A stretch of 64,000 bases of DNA, taken from the NCBI GenBank assembly GCA_902806575.1, contig CADCXD010000001.1, forward strand, positions 1,178,001 through 1,242,000, given 5' to 3'. Positions within the stretch are counted from its first letter, which is position 1, and every line of letters starts with the position of its first letter. Under the pieces are notes generated by a model, which searched no databases, was not told the origin of the DNA, and saw only the letters and a program-made list of their open reading frames with translations. Positions 1 through 10,496 of the stretch are shown piece after piece. The stretch comes from Jackrogersella multiformis (Eukaryota; Ascomycota; Sordariomycetes; Xylariales; Hypoxylaceae). The position numbers and the translations under genes are program-made.

Positions 1-881
1 CACCTGGCGTCGGCGACGGTGGCGCCGCGCCCTTCGACGACGGCGCCGGCCATGAGCACGAGGCCGGGGCGCGCGGCCAGCGCCTCGTCGAAGTAGTGGG
101 TGGCGCTGGTGTGGGGCAGGGCCCACTCGCCGCGCGCCTTGTACTCGGCGAGCTGGGTGAACAGCACGGTGGCCGTGCCGTCGCCGAATACCCACTGCAG
201 GTAGTGGATCTCGGCGCCGGCGGCACCGCGCGGCACCGGCAGCACGAACGCCGGGTGCCGCCGCGCCGTGGCCGCGAGCGCCGCGTACGACGCGCTTGGG
301 ACCGCCGCGCACAGCGACTGCGGCGACGACGCGTGCCGCAGCCGCCATATCGCGCTGAGCTCTTTCTCCGGCAGCTGCCGCGCCTTGGGCAGGTCGAGGA
401 TCGCCGAGAGCGGCTTGATGGCGGCGGCGGAGGAGGAGGAGGAAGTGGTTTTGGAGGGGTCGGCTGGCGGGGGCGTGGGAGGATGCTGGGCGAGCCCGTC
501 GGGGCCCGGAGCATGTGGTTGCGCGGTGAGTGCTGTCGTCGTCGTCGTCGTCGTGCCGGGCGCCTCTTCATCCGCGAGCAGGGCGTCCAGACCCGGCACG
601 GAGACGCGGTCCTTGCTCTTGAGCTCCTGTATGCGGTCGCGGTAGGCGTCCTTCAGCTCCTCGGCGTCCCTGAGCCCCTCTTCGCGGGCCTTGCGTTCGA
701 GCTTCTCGCGGTATTTCTCGGCGACGCTGCGGCCGGCCTCGCGCGTGGTGGCCAGCAGCCGCACGTCGTGGACCTGGGCCCAGCGGCGCTGCTGGGTCGG
801 GCTCGGCGGCGGCTGGCGGAGGCGGAACGGCTGCCGCCGCCCCAGGAGGTTGCGCAGGGCGGGGATGCGCGCCGTTGCCAT
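1..881 (-). CDS. atp11: Mitochondrial F1-ATP synthase assembly factor Atp11 (partial, 3' end outside window)
   Basis: Atp11 is the matrix chaperone that binds free F1 beta subunits during ATP synthase assembly. Reading leftwards from the ATG at 881-879 gives one intron-free open frame of about 293 codons that leaves the window still open. The N-terminus is basic and Arg-rich with no acidic residues for about 35 residues, as in a mitochondrial presequence. A charged helical stretch (EKYREKLERKAREEGLRDAEE) and a low-complexity Thr/Pro/Ser linker follow. The family core is then clear: ILDLPKARQLPEKELSAIW, FVLPVPR, ATVLFTQLAEYKARGEWALP and GLVLMAGAV. The last residues (DARW) sit near the usual C-terminus, so probably only about 30 residues are missing. 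The coding sequence is far more GC-rich than its surroundings, with trinucleotide runs encoding a poly-Thr and a poly-Ser tract. Confidence 0.9.
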   Translation of the reverse strand, partial: MATARIPALRNLLGRRQPFRLRQPPPSPTQQRRWAQVHDVRLLATTREAGRSVAEKYREKLERKAREEGLRDAEELKDAYRDRIQELKSKDRVSVPGLDALLADEEAPGTTTTTTTALTAQPHAPGPDGLAQHPPTPPPADPSKTTSSSSSAAAIKPLSAILDLPKARQLPEKELSAIWRLRHASSPQSLCAAVPSASYAALAATARRHPAFVLPVPRGAAGAEIHYLQWVFGDGTATVLFTQLAEYKARGEWALPHTSATHYFDEALAARPGLVLMAGAVVEGRGATVADAR

Positions 882-1599
882 TGGGAGGGGGGAGTTGGAC
901 AAGATGAGACGAGAAAGGATTAATTGATTAGGTAATGGTATGTGTACCACACTTCCCTTGACGGATTGAGAGGAAGGTGGTTGAAAGAGAGACGTAGGAA
1001 GGAAAATAAATAAATTTTGAAGGTTAAGGTTAAGGTTTAGAGTAGAAACTCGACCGAACTTTTGGAAGCTGCAGATCGTCAAGGTACAGATACCGAAAGA
1101 AAAGAGAGAGAAAAACGTGGGGCACTAAAACGCTATTACCTTACTCATGTTCGGTACTTACACTTAGGTACACATGGTTGTGGGGACAAAGGAAGTCATT
1201 ACGTCTCCATGTTTTATAGAATCGGCAACCTATCAGAACTATCATGATTATAACTAACTTAGATTGTCTTTTAATCGTTTTAGAATATTCACTTTCATCA
1301 CTTCCACGAGTAGAGCAGATTTGGTTGATTAACAGAACTTTCGGTTCCTCCCGACACAAACACGATATCTACCTAGGTACCTAGGTAGGCTAACAAGCAC
1401 AGTATAGTATATAATCCAACCTGTTCTGTACAGGTATCTCTTCTTCTCGTCGAGTCTCTTCTAATCTCCCTGTTGACCACGACATGAAAATCGTCTCTAG
1501 GTCTAGGTCTAGATCTAGCTATATCTTCGCCTCGCGCTAACGTCTTTCTAATACGTCTCTTCTAGATCTATATATGGTATCACGTTCATCGGGTAACTC
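882..1599. other. Intergenic region between atp11 and ccp1
   Basis: Holds the promoter/5' leader of atp11 on the right of its ATG and the 3' flank of ccp1. It is AT-rich, with one ACCTAGGTACCTAGGTAGG palindromic cluster near 1370-1390 and a tandem TCTAGG run near 1495-1520. No coding frame with gene-like properties was seen. Confidence 0.6.
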
Positions 1600-2775
1600 T
1601 TAAGCGTTAGTGGGTTTGAAGATGATGGGCTCGGTGTCCTGCTTAAAAGGCACGCCGAGCTCGAAAAGCTTGGTAACGACGGCAGCGAAGTCCTTGAAGA
1701 AGGCCTCGTTACTCTTGGCATATTTTTCCACCCAAGGCTTGAAGGCCTTGTCTTGGATGAGGGCATAGTCCGCCGGCAGCATCATGAGCGACTTGGTCTT
1801 GTTGTCCTCGTACTGCTTGGGGCCATCCCACTTGCGGAACTGCCACTTCTCGTTCAAGAGCAGGGTGTAGTAGTCGTTGGTTAGGACGGTGGGAGAGAAA
1901 GTCCACGGGCCCTCGAAACCACTTCGGTCGGTGTGGCATCGGCCGAGAGCGTGAGCGCCGGCAAGGGCCACAATTTCCTGGTCGTTGAAACCCATGCGGT
2001 AGAAGATGGCACGAAGGTGGTCTCCGCCCTGGGCTGCGTCGGGAAGACGTCCGTCAGGAGTGCAGGCCGCGGCGTCTCGGTCCTGACGACCAGGTCGGAA
2101 GGGGATGGTGGGGCCTTGCATCTCCTGGACAGCAGCGACGCCACCGAGGATCCAAAGATCGGAGTAGGTGATCCAGGGGAACTTGGCTGCAAGGTAAGTG
2201 TTAGCCTTGATACGTCAATACTTGTCTTGACCGTGTAAGGTCGCAACATTGCCACTTGACTTATGATTAGGCAAAAACGTACCTTTCACGGGCTCAAGGA
2301 AGTCCCGAGCGTGCTTCAGGCCAGCGTTCGCACCGTGGTCGCCTTCGGGGGCAAATCGCATGGTGGCACCATTGCTACCACCAGTACCGGTCGCCTGGTC
2401 GAAGGTACCACTGGCGTGCCATGCTAGACGAAGGAGGACGGGGCCGTAGCTGCCGTCATCGTACTCGTCGTGCTCCTCGAGACGCTTAGCAATCTCGTTG
2501 TATACCTTCTCGTAATCCGCCTTGGTGGGCGTGAAGACCTTGGTACCGACCGAGCCACCCTGCGCGTAGTAGATATAGGCACCAGCAGCACTTGCGACGG
2601 CAGCACCCGCCAAATAGACTAGGGCAGACGGGCCCGAGCTCTTGGGCGGCTCGGACGAGTAGAATCGGCGGCCTTGCTGTCGGAAAGCCTGTCGAGAAGA
2701 CGTAGCGAATGTGTTTCTGGCGGTGGTGCGCAGAGTCGCACGGGCGAGCTGACGAGATACCGTCGTGGCAGACAT
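1600..2775 (-). CDS. ccp1: Cytochrome c peroxidase, mitochondrial
   Basis: Haem peroxidase of the mitochondrial intermembrane space that reduces H2O2 with electrons from cytochrome c. Exons: 2775-2283 and 2186-1600, giving 359 residues, close to the yeast enzyme. The N-terminus is an Arg/Ser/Thr-rich presequence followed by a hydrophobic Ala/Gly segment (about residues 50-70), which fits a bipartite signal. The distal haem pocket is [14 protein letters not shown], carrying the catalytic Arg, Trp and His. The proximal histidine lies in [11 protein letters not shown], and the proton-relay Trp region is [15 protein letters not shown]. The intron (2282-2187) splits GTG AAA G|CC and has a GTACGT donor. 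I chose the ATG at 2775 because a good acceptor ends directly before it. The ATG at 2784 lies inside the probable leader intron and would add only three residues. Confidence 0.93.
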
Positions 2776-2837
2776 CTGCAACATCAGAGATTAGAAAGAG
2801 ATAAGAGATTAATGTCAGAGTTATAAGACTATCTTAC
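2776..2837 (-). other. Probable 5' UTR intron of ccp1
   Basis: On the minus strand CAAG|GTAAGATAG is a strong donor and TTGCAG, immediately before the chosen ATG, is a good acceptor, 62 nt in all. If it is retained, an in-frame ATG three codons upstream becomes available. Confidence 0.6.
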
Positions 2838-2838
2838 C

Positions 2839-4382
2839 TTGACTTTCCTAATACACGGCAGAGGAAGGTGGCGGGGTAAAACTGACCTGAAAAGGAAAGA
2901 AAAACAAATGAGACAGCGGATATATAATTTATTGCTGTGGAGGGAAAATATAGGTAGGGAGGGAAGTAAATCCAAGGGATCACAGGAAAAGAAATCCGAG
3001 GACGGCAGGGACTCCGTCCCGGTTGCGAAGAGCCGAATTATTAGTCAGGCATAATCTGAACTATCTTATTGGTGGCCGCCCCTATTGATTTTCTCTCTGC
3101 TTCTGTGGGTGGGCCCACGCGGCGCCCTAAGTGGTGATTCTTGGTGCCGTGCTAGCGTTTTTTCTACATAGTAATTTTCCAACGGAGTAATTGTTGATGG
3201 CAACATATGATGCCAATATAAGCAGCCAATGAACGTCGAGATTCATAGTTCATGGCAACGCGAGCATCCCGCAACTTTGCTTACCACGTGCTATCTATCT
3301 ATGTATTATACATAATTTATATACCCTACCTAAGGTACCTAAGTAGGTAGTAGGTATTAATACCTAGGTAAGTTTTAACATTCTTTACAACATAAGCAAA
3401 ATGTCTAGAAACATCTATACTTACAGTATCCAGGTAGGTATACCTATTCCAAAGTTCAATTAGCCTAGTGGGTAGTGAACGAAACTGCAACTCACTAAAG
3501 CAGCTTCTAATTATATACCAGGTACCTATCGGTATTCGGTATGTGGAATGTGGTATGGATTTGTCAAGGACCGTCTAGCCTTGCCAAAAACGCAATCGCG
3601 AAACCCACTTAACGCTGACGCTACGAAGAACGGAGAGGAACGGGGAGGAAGTTGGAACGGAGACCTGGGTAACTGTACCTGAAGGCATCCGGTCTATCGT
3701 AAGCTAGAACGCTTCCACTTGCCTCCTCTGGCTAGGCCTTATCTCCGGTTACCGGATCATAACTTCGGCAGAAACACCTCCTCGGAATTGAGCTACCAGC
3801 GAGATACCAATAGCGCTAACAGGAATCGAACCTATTCTCACTAATAGGTGGGATCTCGCCTGGTCTCGGATTGCCTTCGTAAGTTGCCAATTGCCAAGTT
3901 ACATTAAATACATATGTACGTTTATGTCGATAATTTTCATTGATGAGTCAATTGGAGACTGACTCAATACGATTGATACAACTAAAATAAATCACAGGTA
4001 AGTCATATAATTGGTGACCTTCAGTATACTCGGGGAAATGTATTGTGGTGGATTGATTTTTTTTCTTCTTTCATTGTCAATCAAATCGACTGTACATAAA
4101 GCACGCACACGAACTATTTATTGCCTTGTAGTTTTCGGGGCATCCAGACCCTCGACTGGCAATCCCCGGCCATTGTACACACCCGAGCCTCCCCCACGTC
4201 CACTCCATGCCGAATCATTAGACATCTCATTTGCTCCTATTATAGTTCTTGGCCCCTGGAAAAACGAAATTCGACTATGATACAGACCCATCGCCTCATC
4301 CTACTCCTCGAGTATCGCACTCGTCGAGTTCAGAATCCCTCGAATATTTTCGAGGAGCCGAAGCTGGGGTTGCCACTGGAGT
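2839..4382. other. Intergenic region ccp1-prp39
   Basis: Contains the ccp1 promoter and the 3' flank of prp39. Several CCTAGGTA-type palindromes lie near 3325-3435. A well-formed tRNA T-arm sits at 3819-3835 on the minus strand without the rest of a tRNA. No gene could be supported. Confidence 0.5.
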
Positions 4383-6709
4383 CTACTGGAAAGACGCGGT
4401 GCCTTGTAGGCTGGAATCTGGTTCCGTGTAGTATTCGAAATACGCAGGATACCTACTCTCGGCCTTGGATCTGGCGACATCATCCAATGGAGCTCTCGAT
4501 ACCCCATTTTCCTTAGACGCGGCCTTGTCGAGAATTGCCAATGAAGCAGGACTACACACGCTGTTAGTATTTAGTAGACTTGATAGAACAAGAGAGCACA
4601 TACCCATAGATCTCACGGTCAATAGCCAGAAAGTCCTTCATAGCTTCTGCACCGCCCCTCTCCTGAAGGTAGGTAAGGTAGATCAAGAATAGATCCTTCT
4701 TAGCTGCTGAAGAAATCCGACTCTTCGTTAACAGCTCGTCGAAGATGTGTTTCACCCGCTCGGCATGTTGCGGCTCTAGTTCGGAGTTCGTGGGTTGTTC
4801 TAATTCGAACCCGAGCCATCTTTCCCAGAAATGACGGCTGTCGGCATACCACTGGACGTTCTTCAAGAAAACAGTCCTTGCCTCGTCAACTGATCCCTTA
4901 ATCTTCCATAGCAAGTATGCCCATCGAGTAACCAGGACCGCTTTTGTGAAGATGTTGACATGTGGCGCATCAATTTGCGCCTTATAGACCTGGATCGCCG
5001 CATCAAGTCCATTCTGTCGTCTCTCAAGGTTCGCCCAAGACACAATGGCCTCAACGCAGTCGGGTAACTGCATCAGTATAGCCTCATGGATATCTCGTGC
5101 GACACTAACGCGGCCGCACGACTCTTCGAAGTACGCAAACTGTAAGCGGATGCCCGGGCGGCTAATAGGTACGAACAGCGTGGCAGCTCTCATGTAGATG
5201 TGACGCACTTCTTCCTCCTTACCAGGCTGCGCCGACATCCACCGAGCGTATCGTAACCAGAATTCGTCATACAGAGCACATGTGATAACACAACGCTCGT
5301 AGAGGAAAGTTGTCCTGGAGAAATCGTTCTCGCCCTCTTCGAAATCGAGATACTTGCGCCAGTTAACTAGCTGCGAACTCTCCAGCTCCGTAACATGGAA
5401 GTACGGTCGTTTCATTTCCGACTCGTACGTCCATCGCTTAGTCGTCTCGTCTTGGGTTTTCTGGAAAACCTCATAGAACATCGTATCGATCTTGGCACGG
5501 ATATCCCGCTCAACTTCAAGTTCAGTTCGTGCCATCCCACCATACGCGGCGCTCTCTGAATCTACCTCTGCTCGGAAACGCGCGAGGGTATCGGCTGGCA
5601 CTAACTCCTTGATCGGACGGCTGTGGGCCAGTTGGCGGAATCGCTCAAAGTAACGAGCATACTGGTGCATCGGGATGTGAATGACTCGTTGCAGAATGAC
5701 GAATATTCTATCCTGTGCCTCCTGTCTCTCCTCGTACTCGATGTACTTGTCCCAGAAGGGGTGGGCTAGGAAGTCAAGGCCAACACAAGTTGCGGCTCGT
5801 TCAAAGAGCCTAAAAGCATTAGTTAGTACAAGACAAATGTCACCGGGGGTGGGGGGGATTGGGGGAGTGAGGGCGGGTACAAGGGGCAAATACAGAAGTG
5901 GAGGGATTGTGCAACTGTTCCGATTCCAAATCATTCCGACTTAGGCGTGGGGTTGAGGATAAGACGAGGATTTTCATGGTCAAACAGACGACTTTGTAGG
6001 AAACCATGGCCTGGCAAAATCTGTGAGAAAATATCCAACATGTCATGAATTCTGTTGGCATCTCTCACCGTCGACGACTGAGCAGTCGTGTATAAACGTT
6101 CCGATAGTGTTGGGGACCGATATGTACTTTGGCTCTGTCGGTGGTAAATGTTATGGGGTAGGAAACATCCAGTTTTACTTACTCTCTGACCAAATGGGGC
6201 GTATGGGTGGTCTCCATCTTGAAGGAGCAGTAGGAAGCCCATAGATCAACGCAGTTTGTTATACTTGCGCACCCACGCTCATAGATCTAGCACAGCGGTC
6301 AGCTTCCGATGACGATCAGGCATTCATAAGAAGTGATTAAATACCATCTCGGCAGATTCGGGGCCAGAAATGTTGAACTCTAGGTCGGCATATTTCTTCC
6401 AGTAACCAAAAAGAAGCGGGAACTTGAGGAGAAATCGGTCGTAAACATCGCGAAGCGTGGTGAGAGCCTGAGGGCTGGAATTCCGGTTGAGCCCGCCTTC
6501 TTGAGCCTCACAGGCACGCACAAGTTTCTCCCACGACTCGAAGTTATCGGTGTCGGCTTCCTATTTATAGTTAGATCATGTGAATAATAAAGTCTTTGCG
6601 ACTGCAGTATGGTTAGTAAAGGACGCGATTAACGTACAACTTCCACTGTCAACTTCTTTATCTCGGCATTTTCCTCGTCGGAGGCGCCGAAGTTGTTGAA
6701 GTCAGCCAT
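4383..6709 (-). CDS. prp39: U1 snRNP component Prp39 (HAT-repeat pre-mRNA splicing factor)
   Basis: Prp39 is a HAT-repeat scaffold of the U1 snRNP needed for 5' splice-site recognition. Five exons close in frame: 6709-6638, 6560-6345, 6286-6183, 5809-4604 and 4551-4383, giving 588 residues, a normal fungal length. HAT-type helices are visible throughout, with paired aromatic/Trp positions such as FGYWKKYADLEF, VDLWASYCSFK, HPFWDKYIEYEER, LVNWRKYLDFE, EFWLRYARWM and RHFWERWLGFELEQP. The start is MADFNNFG, with an acidic N-terminus. Intron 3 (6182-5810) is about 373 nt, much longer than the others, and has a textbook TACTAAC branch site. It also carries a C-rich tract in the transcript just upstream of the branch site. 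The last intron likewise has TACTAAC. The Prp39 call is made from overall pattern; the related Prp42 is less likely. Confidence 0.88.
5845..5877 (+). other. G-run cluster (potential G-quadruplex) inside prp39 intron 3
   Basis: Five runs of three to seven G lie within 33 nt of the plus strand, separated by 1-5 nt. The prp39 transcript therefore carries the complementary C-rich tract, which ends about 15 nt before a TACTAAC branch site. Confidence 0.7.
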
Positions 6710-6770
6710 AGCTGGCTAAAGCGTGCTTGCGCAGGTTGTCTATTGATGAGGCGAAGGTGAAAAAAGAGTA

Positions 6771-6794
6771 GAGTAGTAGTAGTAGTAGTAGTAG
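6771..6794 (+). repeat. AGT trinucleotide microsatellite
   Basis: About eight tandem AGT/GTA units, about 60 bp upstream of the prp39 start codon. Confidence 0.9.
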
Positions 6795-7993
6795 GCTGTC
6801 GCGAGGCTGGGGAGAAAGAAAAACTGCGCCGGAATGAGAACGCGCAGAATTTTCATACAAATATTGGAAATTCTTATAGGTGAGTGTGATTCGACTTCCT
6901 TATTATTCCTATAGACGGAATACGCGATAATTGATGAATTAGCGGATGATAATAAACTGTCGAGATCGACGAACAATGATGATCGCGAGAAGAAAATTGG
7001 TTGGTAGAAATGAAAAAAAGCACATGCAACTTTCAACCTAAATGAGGCTGGGAACATGGGACGAGCTGCATGGGGTGGTCCGTGCGATTTTCTAACTTAA
7101 AGAAGTCGGATCCTCGGGAGCTACTAGGTACCTATCATGTTTCTAGGTACCCTAGGTACCAACCAGGCTCTTTCACAGTGACATAAAATGCACTTGCTCC
7201 TGCCTTCGTCATTGTCTTCGGTTCTTCACAGAAGAAACAATGCTCGATCTCGAGTCGAGTCGAGGATTGACTCGAATACGACCTAGTTGTATCATGTACC
7301 TCGTAAATTCTCAAACCAGCTGTGATTCAAACCTATTAAGTATCACGTTGTCACCTAGGAGCATGTACTTAACAAATGAGATACTTCTAAGTTATGTACT
7401 TAGGTACTTCGGTACCTAGACACATACGTAGGTACCTACGTATTAGGTAGTGTACCCCTGTACCTACGTAACTTCAAATACTTAGGCCCAAGCGCCAAAC
7501 TATAAATGCAACAAAAGATTTACGTATCAAACTTTTCTCACTACATAATGTCAGTCTTTAAGATTTTAAGCAGCCTTGTCGACATAATTCTCCTTGATAA
7601 TAACAGCAAGCAAATAAACTTACATAGAGTCCCTTAGGTACCCTAGGTAGGTAGGTATAATATCAATTCATCTCGATGCCAATCACAAGTGCGAGGCATT
7701 GTCGGCAAAGAGCAAAATGTATTTAGGTAAATCCTCAAAGATCTCATAATATAGTCCTTCTCTCGCCCTTCATACACTACATACTGCATAGTACATATAT
7801 AACTATACCCCATACTCCTTACACAGTCTTTGCCGATAGACTTCTATCGGTAACAAGCAGGCCGGTGATGATACCCCAAAAATTCTATGATAGGAAGAGG
7901 GATATCCGCAATGGAAATGATCTCAAATCATCAAATCTGAGGCCTATGCTGTTATAATTATCTTATCTATTTCGTTCGTTTAAACCGCCCATG

Positions 7994-8014
7994 TACATAC
8001 ATACATACATACAT
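7994..8014 (+). repeat. ACAT tetranucleotide microsatellite
   Basis: Five tandem ACAT units in gene-free DNA. Confidence 0.9.
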
Positions 8015-8627
8015 CCTTGATTAATACTAACTAATCCTTGTTTACCACATGAGGAATTTGTGAATATTGAGTCCCAATTATAACTCGAAGTTTGACAGCT
8101 GGCACCCTAGGCTAGAGATGATACAAATAATCTTCATGAGGCTTCTACGTAATCCCCGGTACCTTACGTAGGCAGGCTATGTATTCTTGGGCCTGAGCAC
8201 CTATTCTATAATAATAAACAACGCCATCAACGTAGTTTTTTGCCTGTTCTATTTTACAAAATAAGAAACCAGAACCGGACTCGCTAACGCCTATGGGTAT
8301 TCCTATCCTTATGCCCAAATGCCGCTGTATCTATCCATAGTTCGAGTTCAAACCATGCTTCTAAGAACACTAACCTTTGGTTGTGGTTTATCCACACCAG
8401 GATGGGCTCAAACCACCCATTTTATATACATATCTAGGTAGGTATATACCAAAGAACCGCTGCTTCGAAAAAAGAATGACTTTCCTCTGTAAATCCAAAG
8501 TGCTTCTTCCACAATACGTCGAACCCGTCTGTATAACAATCGTCGAACCGACCCGAGAGCTCGAATAAACGTGAATCCTTTGCTCATGGTCGTGATACCC
8601 GTACATCGTCATCGACGCCGTGGAAGG

Positions 8628-9545
8628 TCAAGGTTTACTCTTGCTTTGCTTTTCCAGCAGCCTTTGAGCTCTTCGTAGACGGGCTGCAGACTCGTCAATC
8701 ATTAGCCTAGGTCTCCCACGCGCATCATCATCATCATCACTCAGGCTCGAAAGCAGGGTCTCAACTGACCCTGCGGAAGCCTCCGGGTCTGTCCGGTACG
8801 CGTGGTACATTTCCGTACCCCGCGGCCGGATCGGCAGCTCCTCGACGCTCGACTCCGAGGACTCCTTCGACGGCCCCTTCAGCAACTTTAGTAGCGGTCT
8901 CAGGACGCCCTTCCCCTTGGACTTCTCATCCTCCGAGGTGGTGGCGTTCCTTAATTGTTGCAGAGGCCTCGTTACCGCTCTCTTGAGGCGCATTGTGGTA
9001 GGCGACTTGTATTCTTTGTACGAGGTAACTTTTGTTAAATTCTCTAAACTGGTCAAGGATCGAGGACTCCCGGTCTCCCGCATGAGGCCTGCATCCCCGC
9101 ACTCCCTAAGTGACTTGAACGCGACGCCTTCGTTAATGGGCGCCTCGCACATGGGGCATAATTGACATTCGCCTAGTTGGTCTAACTTGAGGGCGACGTA
9201 GGTCCACGGCACTCCACGCGGGTCAAATGGGTTGGCTGGTTCGAGCAACAATCCCGGCCAGTTGTCTAATTCGTTGGCGGCCGTACTTGATGTTGAACCT
9301 CCTGGCTGTGGGTTCTTACGCACAGTTCTGTCCACGGCCTTCCCGGCGGCTTTTCCTACGGCCTCATCCGCGGGTTTCTCGACAGGTTTAGGTATGGTAG
9401 GTTTAGAGCACACGCAGTAATTCCGAGACCCATACACCTCTGATCTCCAGATCTCGATTGCGTCCACCTTAGTATCTGGTAGTTTCGTATCTCGCAGCTT
9501 TCTTGTTCTGTCAATCGCTTCTTCCTCTCCAACTTCCTCCATCAT
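8628..9545 (-). CDS. Unidentified fungal protein; frame continues upstream past one stop codon
   Basis: Not recognised. The frame from the ATG at 9545 encodes 305 residues and is highly charged. It has one cysteine pair CVCSKP near residue 44 and a second cluster CQLCPMCEAPINEG in the middle, which could bind a metal ion, although I cannot name a zinc-finger class. A conserved-looking DNWPGLLLEPANPFDP-RGVPWTYVALKL block precedes it. The rest is Ser/Lys/Arg-rich with an acidic run of five Asp and a basic C-terminus, suggesting disorder. Another 76-residue protein-like frame (9782-9552) lies directly upstream in the same reading frame, separated by a single TAG. The real gene may therefore be 9782-8628 with a short intron removing the stop. 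The only 3n candidate intron I see uses a weak GTCACT donor and is 51 nt. Confidence 0.55.
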   Translation of the reverse strand: MMEEVGEEEAIDRTRKLRDTKLPDTKVDAIEIWRSEVYGSRNYCVCSKPTIPKPVEKPADEAVGKAAGKAVDRTVRKNPQPGGSTSSTAANELDNWPGLLLEPANPFDPRGVPWTYVALKLDQLGECQLCPMCEAPINEGVAFKSLRECGDAGLMRETGSPRSLTSLENLTKVTSYKEYKSPTTMRLKRAVTRPLQQLRNATTSEDEKSKGKGVLRPLLKLLKGPSKESSESSVEELPIRPRGTEMYHAYRTDPEASAGSVETLLSSLSDDDDDARGRPRLMIDESAARLRRAQRLLEKQSKSKP

Positions 9546-9551
9546 CTTGGA

Positions 9552-9782
9552 CTAATGACAACACTGTCCACTTAAAGTGAAAGGGACCGAAGCCTCAGTG
9601 ACCCTTGATTGACGCAGAAGAATTGCAAATGTCGTGAAACTGAGGTCCTGAATTTCGACACGTTGAGGCGACGCTCCAGTAGGTTCGTAGTGGAGAATAT
9701 TAACGACAATCCATCGGCTATAGCCTGTTGACGGAGTAGGCCTTGTGTCGCGCTGGTGTTCCTCGTCCAGGTCATGAGCCAA
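9552..9782 (-). other. Upstream in-frame open segment, possible first exon of the unidentified gene
   Basis: Encodes a 76-residue protein-like segment (for example SRWIVVNILHYEPTGASP and EIQDLSFTTFAILLRQSR) in exactly the same frame as 9545-8628, ended by one TAG at 9554-9552. It could be exon 1, or the locus could be a decaying gene. Confidence 0.4.
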
Positions 9783-10496
9783 ATATAGATGCAGGATAAC
9801 CCGAGTTATACAGCATGATAAAAGATACCATGTTACTATAGAAAATTCACCAGAGCCGCAATGGTTCCAAGTTGAGGAAAGGTAGGTAGGTAATTAGTAG
9901 TTCGTGAATTTTTAAGTCTTCTGATGCACATGTGATCCGAACGCGATATCCTTTCTTAGACGATCTAAAGCTTTATCTCGTCAAGGTGTGACGTCAATCC
10001 AACGGATGTAATTCGGTACGCAGTAGCCACCACCATCTCGGTCAATATCATGGACAACCTGTGATTTCCATGTTGTTGTTTTCCTAAAGTCAGCTACCTG
10101 TAACCTAGGTACCTAAGTACATATATACAAACTACATATGTACCTGGTACCTAGGTACTTATGTACCTCCTTTAAGTGCAATTGGGAGTAGAGTATCTAG
10201 GTTATATCATTAGGTGGGTAGATTGTAAATTGGGAATCTTGCTCTATTTATGTGAACAGTTGTACTGCTCATCCTAAGAACGTTTCATTTCATTTCATAA
10301 TATCGTATTTATTCTGCCTAATCACCAACCAAACCCCCGGAGCTTTCCCTTTTTTTTAAAGAAAATTTGAACCTCTTGTTGCTTCGCGAGGACTTCACAT
10401 ACATCTAGGTACTCATCTAACTAGACCACCATGAACGCCATGCTGTACCAACGCCTATACCTATCTAGATGCATAGCCGATTGTTTATAAATATGT
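9783..10496. other. Intergenic region
   Basis: Flank of the unidentified gene and 3' flank of the phosphoinositide phosphatase gene. AT-rich, with a strong GGTACCTAGGTACTTATGTACC-type cluster around 10105-10170. No gene seen. Confidence 0.5.

Larger units (their letters stand above)
6710..8627. other. Intergenic region prp39 to unidentified gene
   Basis: About 1.9 kb of AT-rich DNA with no supportable gene. It has an AGT microsatellite at 6771-6794 close to the prp39 start, an ACAT microsatellite at 7994-8014, and several CCTAGGTA/GGTACC clusters (about 7125-7165, 7400-7450, 7635-7655). Confidence 0.5.

Noticed and set aside
96..927. Long plus-strand open frames over the first 900 bp
   Set aside because: They are antisense shadows of GC-rich atp11. 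They are rich in Arg/Gly/Ala and show no motifs.
3770..3880. tRNA-like T-arm (ACAGG-AATCGAA-CCTAT on the plus strand) and a nearby A-box-like GGTAGCTCAATT on the minus strand
   Set aside because: The T stem and loop are well formed on the minus strand, but no matching acceptor strand, anticodon arm or D arm could be placed. At best it is a tRNA-derived fragment or chance.
5931..6242. 103-codon minus-strand frame spanning prp39 exon 3 and intron 3
   Set aside because: Out of phase with Prp39, and exons 3 and 4 join perfectly without it, so no extra exon is needed.
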